Shown here in pieces: positions 63,407 to 64,000 of a stretch of DNA of 64,000 bases. Source of the stretch: Bradysia coprophila (lineage: Eukaryota > Arthropoda > Insecta > Diptera > Sciaridae). Position 1 is the first letter of the stretch; each line of letters starts with the position of its first letter. The notes below the pieces were generated by a model. That model was not told the origin of the DNA. It did no database searches and saw only the letters and a list, made by a program, of their open reading frames with translations. Where the stretch lies: the NCBI RefSeq assembly GCF_014529535.1, contig NW_023503616.1, positions 3,658,001 to 3,722,000 on the forward strand, given 5' to 3'. Made by a program: the position numbers and the translations under genes.

Positions 63407-64000
63407 AATCGATGAAACTACACCTCTATTCTGCAACGACAATGATCATTCGCATGCTTCTCACAATTTATATGACCAATTAATGAAAATAAAACAATAA
63501 CAAAGCCAATATCACTCCATATATACTTACATATATAAAGTCTACGAAATCAGAGAAAAACGATAACATAAATACATTATTCGTTTTCACGCATATAAAC
63601 AATCCATTCGGCTTATACATTGTATGCAACGGTATTAAAATAATGCGTGCACTCTTTTACACAACACTTATATGTTCATGTGAGTCAGTCGTGGTCCCGA
63701 TTTGTAAAATTGTATATTATGAAGCACAACATCGGTTGGGGTAGGTCTATGTGGAAAATATGAACGAAGACCTAATTATCACGCATCAGTCTCAATTTAC
63801 TGCATATTATTACATGCATATGTCTATTGTATATGGTCACACATATATGTATTTATATATACATGTCGATACGGCATCATCTATATACTTTTACATTTTA
63901 TACGCTATGTATGAGACATTGTTCTGTGTGCACCAAACAAATAAATGCATTGAAATGAAACCATTTTTCATTTGTGTAGAAGTAGACTGCGCTATAGTCA

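Larger units (their letters stand above)
48779..64000. other. 15-kb AT-rich region without a confident gene
   Basis: Apart from the small ORF at 49456-49638, no ORF here has domain-like or conserved-looking content. The open frames are short and reflect AT-rich composition, for example the 127-codon frame at 56017-56400. The region contains a foldback element (50040-50287), a (TA)n tract (55700-55725), a telomere-like motif (about 49867-49890) and four dispersed-repeat copies. It may be intergenic or a large intron of a gene that continues past the window. Confidence 0.55.

Overview
The window is nuclear DNA from an insect, almost certainly a dipteran and probably a lower (nematoceran) fly such as a fungus gnat. 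That placement is inferred from AT-rich sequence, small GT-AG introns, fly-type orthologues (Disabled, Pep, a ZAD zinc-finger protein) and abundant foldback/MITE elements. No species call is possible from the sequence alone. I rebuilt every gene model by hand from splice sites and reading frame. In each multi-exon model the summed exon length is a multiple of three, after allowing for the split codon where Dab enters the window.

Layout. 482-6662 (+) is Disabled (Dab), a PTB adaptor whose first exon lies outside the window. 6663-10186 is a repeat-bearing spacer. 10187-11185 (-) is PEX2, a peroxisomal RING E3. It is divergent from EIPR1 (11328-14337, +), a WD40 protein, with only 142 bp between their start codons. 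A regucalcin/SMP-30-like gene (12482-13737, -) is nested in an EIPR1 intron and carries one in-frame stop plus altered metal-site residues. EIPR1 converges on Pep (14448-20149, -), a zinc-finger RNA-binding hnRNP-type protein. After a spacer with tandem repeats comes Edc3 (22467-24390, +), a decapping activator. Nedd4 (26534-40785, +) is a C2-WW3-HECT ubiquitin ligase with two alternative first exons and introns full of mobile elements. A ZAD-C2H2 transcription factor (45990-48424, -) ends in a decapeptide-repeat tail.

From about 48.8 kb to the end I find no confident gene. That region holds foldback elements, simple repeats and copies of a dispersed short repeat, plus one possible tail-anchored small ORF.

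The genes are ordinary housekeeping and regulatory genes and do not form one pathway. No undescribed multi-gene system is evident. The most unusual content is: the nested, stop-interrupted regucalcin paralogue; two in-frame, stop-free mini-introns in Dab; a 233-bp foldback element with a 9-bp target duplication (Mutator-like); TA-flanked MITE families; a four-copy 152-bp tandem array in a Nedd4 intron; a near-perfect 91-bp palindrome upstream of the ZAD gene; and a six-copy dispersed repeat.
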